This document shows, piece by piece, positions 61,164 through 64,000 of a stretch of 64,000 bases of DNA. The DNA comes from Solirubrum koreensis. GTDB taxonomy: Bacteria; Bacteroidota; Bacteroidia; Cytophagales; Hymenobacteraceae. Position numbers and translations under genes: made by a program. Below the pieces are notes generated by a model, which was given only the letters and a program-made list of their open reading frames with translations, was not told the DNA's origin and ran no database searches. Location of the stretch: NCBI RefSeq assembly GCF_039541855.1, contig NZ_BAABHA010000013.1, positions 62,001 through 126,000 on the forward strand, read 5' to 3'. Every line of letters begins with the position of its first letter. Position 1 is the first letter of the stretch.

Positions 61164-61544
61164 GCGGGTCGGTTGGGGGCTCCCACTGGAAGGCAAAAAG
61201 CGCCTCTACGTCGAAGCGGAGCGAATCTTTGAGGGCTTCGTCGGAAAAGTCGAACTCACCGTGCAGGTTAATGTGCTGCCAGCTCACGGGCGAGCTAGCG
61301 GCGATGGCATCGGCCAGGGCCTGGCGCTCGGTCGCCGGGGCCTGGAGTAGGTACTGGTTCAGGTAGAGGCAATTCCAGCACACAATCACGTTTTGCACCA
61401 GCCGTTTGCAGGCATCAGCCAGCTGCTGCTCCTCCTTGCCGGCGTAGGGAATCTGCCCGTTTTGCCCATAGAACACAGCCCGGGCGAACGAATGGGTGCT
61501 TTCGAGCTTGTCGAGTTGGTCGTCGATGCGTTTGCGCAGGTCCT
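61156..61544 (-). pseudogene. 5'-truncated Tn3-family transposase remnant
   Basis: The last about 130 codons of a Tn3-type TnpA remain (DLRKRIDDQLDKLESTHSF, ACKRLVQNVIVCWNCLYL, SPVSWQHINLHGEF). They resemble the C-terminus of the full transposase next door (RILVQLNRGEGRHAV, LVVNALVLWNTRYL, LHEHVNMLGRYDF) but are clearly a different family member. The 5' part was lost where the younger transposon's 38-bp end begins at 61545. Confidence 0.75.
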
Positions 61545-61582
61545 GGGGTTCCACTAGAGTAGGAACGGAAAACAACGCTAAG
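61545..61582. repeat. 38-bp terminal inverted repeat of a Tn3-family transposon
   Basis: The segment starts GGGGTTCCAC and ends ACGCTAAG, 38 bases long, matching the usual Tn3 pattern GGGG ... TAAG. It contains the transposase stop codon at 61578-61580, as is common in Tn3 elements. The adjacent outside bases GTCCT (61540-61544) would be the 5-bp target duplication if the same five occur at the far end, which lies outside the window. Confidence 0.75.
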
Positions 61583-64000
61583 GAAATTCGGCCAGTCGTT
61601 CTTCCCAACTGGCGGGGTCGCGCAACGGGCGGAACTCGCCCGCGGCAACGCGCTCGGGCAACGTAAAATCGTAGCGGCCCAGCATGTTCACGTGCTCGTG
61701 CAGCAAGGGCGAGAGGCGGATGACGTCCGCCGCGTCTACCGCGCCGTGCGTTTCTTGCCAGTGCTCCAGAGCCCGCTGCAAGTAGCGGGTGTTCCATAAC
61801 ACCAGGGCGTTGACGACCAGGCCCAAGGCCCCCAACTGGTCTTCCATGCCTTCCCGGTAGCGCTGGCGCAGTTCGCCTTTCTTGCCGTGGAACACCGCCC
61901 GGGCCACCGCGTGCCGCCCTTCGCCCCGGTTGAGTTGCACCAGGATGCGGCGTCTGTACGCCTCGTCCTGCACGTAGGCCAGCAAGTACAAGGTTTTCTC
62001 GATCCGGCCAAACTCGGCGACGGCGCGGCCCAGCCCCGAGAGCGAGCCGGCCCGTTGCAGCGTGCGCATGACGGCCGTTGCCTTGACCTTGCCCAGCTTG
62101 AGCGAGCCGGCCAGCCGCAGCATGTCCTCCCAGTGGTCATGGATCAGGCGGGCATTGACCACGTGGCGCCCCAACTCGTTGAGCGGGCCGTAGTCGTCTT
62201 CCTTGCGCAGGCGCCAGAAGCGCTGGTCGGCCAGATCGGCCAAGCGCGGGCTGAAGCGGTAGCCCAGCAGGGCAAACAGACCGAACACCACGTCGCTGTA
62301 GCCATGCGTGTCGGCCATGACTTCGCGCGGGTCCAGGCTGGTCTGCTGCTCCAGCAGCCCCGCGAGGATGAAGAGCGAGTCGCGCAGCGTGCCGGGCACG
62401 ACGATGCCGTGGAAGCCGGTGAACTGGTCGCTGGTGAAGTTGTAGTAGGTCACGCCCCGCTGGCCCGGAAAGTACTTGCGGTTCCAGCCCGCGTGCACCG
62501 TGCGCACGGGCACCACGAAGCGCAGGCCGTCGGCCGAGGCCACCTCCCCACCGCCCCAGGCCTGGGCCAAGGGCAGCCCAGCCTGCGCATCCACCAAACG
62601 GGCGTTGGCGGCGGTCAGGGTTTCGGCCCGCAGGTAGTGCTGTTGCACCCACAGCAAGCGCGCCGGCGTCAGGGCCGGCACGTCCGCCCGGGCAACGGTT
62701 TTCAGGCCTACGTTGCACGCCTGGGCCAGCAGCACGGCGCACACGCTCAGCGGCAGATCGGCCGTGGCCGGCTGCCCGTCGGCCACGTGCGTGAAGGCGC
62801 TGGCAAAGCCGGTGAAGGCGTCGACTTCCAGCAGCAACGCCGCCACGTCGACCTGGGGCAAGCAGGCGGTGAGGTGCGCCCGCAGGTCGTCCAGCTGCTC
62901 GGACTCGGGTTGGGCCGGCACGGGGCTCAGCAGCACGGTCATCTGGCCGTCCTGCTGCACCAGCTGCAGGGCCGTGTTGCGGTCCAGATGCTCGCCAACC
63001 TCGGTATACGCCGCTTGTAGCTGCTGCTGCAAGCGGGCCAGTTCAACGGCGGGGTCCAACGACCGCTCCAGGGCGCGGGCCACGGAGTCGCGCGCGGCTT
63101 CCCACGCCGCCCCGCGCAGCAGTTCCGCCCGCGGATCGCCGTACCGTTCGCTGGCGGGCACAAACACGTCGCGGCGCCGCAAGGCGTGGTGCAGCCGCTC
63201 CACCACGCACACGGTGTAGGCCTGGACGTCGACCTGTCCGGGAGTTGGGAACACCCGTCGCCGCCAGCTGGGCGGCACGAAGGTGCGGGGCGCCGCCGTC
63301 CATTTCGGGCGGCCCCGTCCGCCGACCTCCTGCCGCTGCAGAAAGGCCCAAGCTTCCACCAGCGGTTGGGCCGCCGGCGTCCCCTCCACCACCAAACCCC
63401 TCAATAACGCGGGAAGAAACCGCCGCACCGTCGCGTAGCTGCTGGCCAAGGCGCCGGCCAACGGGTCTGCCTCGGGGCTGGCCAGCGTTTCGACGGTGGC
63501 CGCCGCCGCCCGCAGGGGCTCTTTCCCGAATTGGGTGAGGACCTGGTGGCGCACCTGGTCCGTGGGCACGGTGTCGTCCAGCAGCACCTGAACGGCACGC
63601 TGCAGCAGCAACGCGGCCTGGTCCAAGTCTTTGAGCGAGCGTAGCCGCTGTTGGCGCCGTTTGGTTTCGCCCCGCAACGCCAACGTGGTCAGCAGGCTGT
63701 CGAAGAGGTCCAGCACGTCGTCGGTGGCCGTGCGCTCCAGGGCCTGCACGCTCGTCAGCAGCGTGGCCAGCCGCCGCTCGGCACCCATGCGCAGCAGTGT
63801 TTGGGCCCAGGCGACCTGGCCGTAGCGGGCCAGGCGCACCAGCTGTGCTTCGGGTAAATCCGCCACCGGCACGCCGCTCACCCCGAGCGCGCGGATCTCG
63901 TCTACCCGGCGCAGGGCGGCCACCAGGGCGGGCGCGGACACCCGGGTAGGGGGCGTACGCAGCCGCTCCAGGTGCGTGCGCCGCTCGCCCAGCGGTACGG
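61578..64000 (-). CDS. tnpA: Tn3-family transposase TnpA (N-terminus beyond window)
   Basis: At least 807 residues are present; the family is usually about 960-1000, so about 150-190 residues are missing at the right edge. The frame continues past the GTG at 63941 through RLRTPPTRVSAPALVAAL, a well conserved Tn3 stretch, so 63941 is not the start. The C-terminal half carries the RNase H-like core (ADTHGYSDVVFGLFALLGYRF; NALVLWNTRYL; SPLLHEHVNMLGRYDF). It mediates replicative transposition using 38-bp ends. The reading frame is intact within the window. Confidence 0.92.
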   Translation of the reverse strand, partial: VPLGERRTHLERLRTPPTRVSAPALVAALRRVDEIRALGVSGVPVADLPEAQLVRLARYGQVAWAQTLLRMGAERRLATLLTSVQALERTATDDVLDLFDSLLTTLALRGETKRRQQRLRSLKDLDQAALLLQRAVQVLLDDTVPTDQVRHQVLTQFGKEPLRAAAATVETLASPEADPLAGALASSYATVRRFLPALLRGLVVEGTPAAQPLVEAWAFLQRQEVGGRGRPKWTAAPRTFVPPSWRRRVFPTPGQVDVQAYTVCVVERLHHALRRRDVFVPASERYGDPRAELLRGAAWEAARDSVARALERSLDPAVELARLQQQLQAAYTEVGEHLDRNTALQLVQQDGQMTVLLSPVPAQPESEQLDDLRAHLTACLPQVDVAALLLEVDAFTGFASAFTHVADGQPATADLPLSVCAVLLAQACNVGLKTVARADVPALTPARLLWVQQHYLRAETLTAANARLVDAQAGLPLAQAWGGGEVASADGLRFVVPVRTVHAGWNRKYFPGQRGVTYYNFTSDQFTGFHGIVVPGTLRDSLFILAGLLEQQTSLDPREVMADTHGYSDVVFGLFALLGYRFSPRLADLADQRFWRLRKEDDYGPLNELGRHVVNARLIHDHWEDMLRLAGSLKLGKVKATAVMRTLQRAGSLSGLGRAVAEFGRIEKTLYLLAYVQDEAYRRRILVQLNRGEGRHAVARAVFHGKKGELRQRYREGMEDQLGALGLVVNALVLWNTRYLQRALEHWQETHGAVDAADVIRLSPLLHEHVNMLGRYDFTLPERVAAGEFRPLRDPASWEERLAEFP

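Larger units (their letters stand above)
61545..64000. mobile_element. Tn3-family transposon, one end in window
   Basis: Bounded at 61545 by a 38-bp terminal repeat and carrying a near-complete transposase gene. The other end, resolvase and any cargo lie beyond 64000. It has inserted into an older Tn3-family transposase gene, so the elements are nested. Confidence 0.8.

Noticed and set aside
61887..63020. 377-codon open frame opposite the Tn3 transposase
   Set aside because: Antisense shadow of a conserved transposase; low-complexity composition.

Overview
The window looks like part of a plasmid from a Hymenobacter-like member of the Bacteroidota. The reasons are the high-GC coding style, the LytS/LytT pair, the CarboxypepD_reg-type TonB receptor, the BfmA-type mobilization protein, TAnnTTTG promoter boxes, and a complete plasmid backbone at the right (iteron origin and RepB-type initiator, ParA operon, relaxase and coupling protein). 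No rRNA, tRNA or CRISPR array was seen. The genus is an inference.

Layout. 1-690: end of an unknown gene and a TraO-like outer-membrane protein. 739-10416: metabolism and signalling genes (two retropepsin-like proteases, a TonB-receptor-like protein, a LytS/LytTR two-component pair, an amidohydrolase, a serine beta-lactamase-fold hydrolase). 10639-18168: an accessory zone with two AbiE-type toxin-antitoxin modules, three small unknown genes (two are paralogues), a tyrosine recombinase and a decayed copy of one small gene. 18253-48492: a defence island. 48521-56264: mobilization, Fic/antitoxin and partition genes. 56377-58299: a hybrid sensor kinase. 58827-60395: replication origin and initiator. 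61156-64000: nested Tn3-family transposons.

The defence island is the main content. It holds (a) an HNH-STAND-TPR protein; (b) a second HNH protein; (c) a DNA phosphorothioation system with a cysteine desulfurase (SspA role) divergent from an eight-gene operon at 24001-42558. The operon order is DUF4007 (SspB role), large P-loop ATPase (SspC role), a protein with two GHKL ATPase domains, a receiver-domain protein, PAPS-reductase-like sulfurtransferase (SspD role), then DptF/G/H-like restriction genes (SspFGH/DndFGH type); (d) a divergent pair consisting of a sacsin-type ATPase with a C-terminal PD-(D/E)XK-like domain and a DUF4365 protein with a long helical tail. The most unusual point is the kinase-like/receiver-like pair placed between the modification genes SspC and SspD. 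It suggests that phosphorothioation, or the switch to restriction, is controlled by a phosphorelay or a GHKL clamp.

Mobilization genes 54123 to 50230 (BfmA-like, relaxase, coupling protein) run leftward and continue into a VbhA-like antitoxin and a Fic protein, so the toxin pair probably travels with, and may be co-expressed with, the transfer genes. Repeat arrays lie upstream of parA (8-bp TTCTG units) and at the origin (17-bp iterons every 21-22 bp). An 11-bp triple repeat occurs once near the mobilization promoter and once in the origin.
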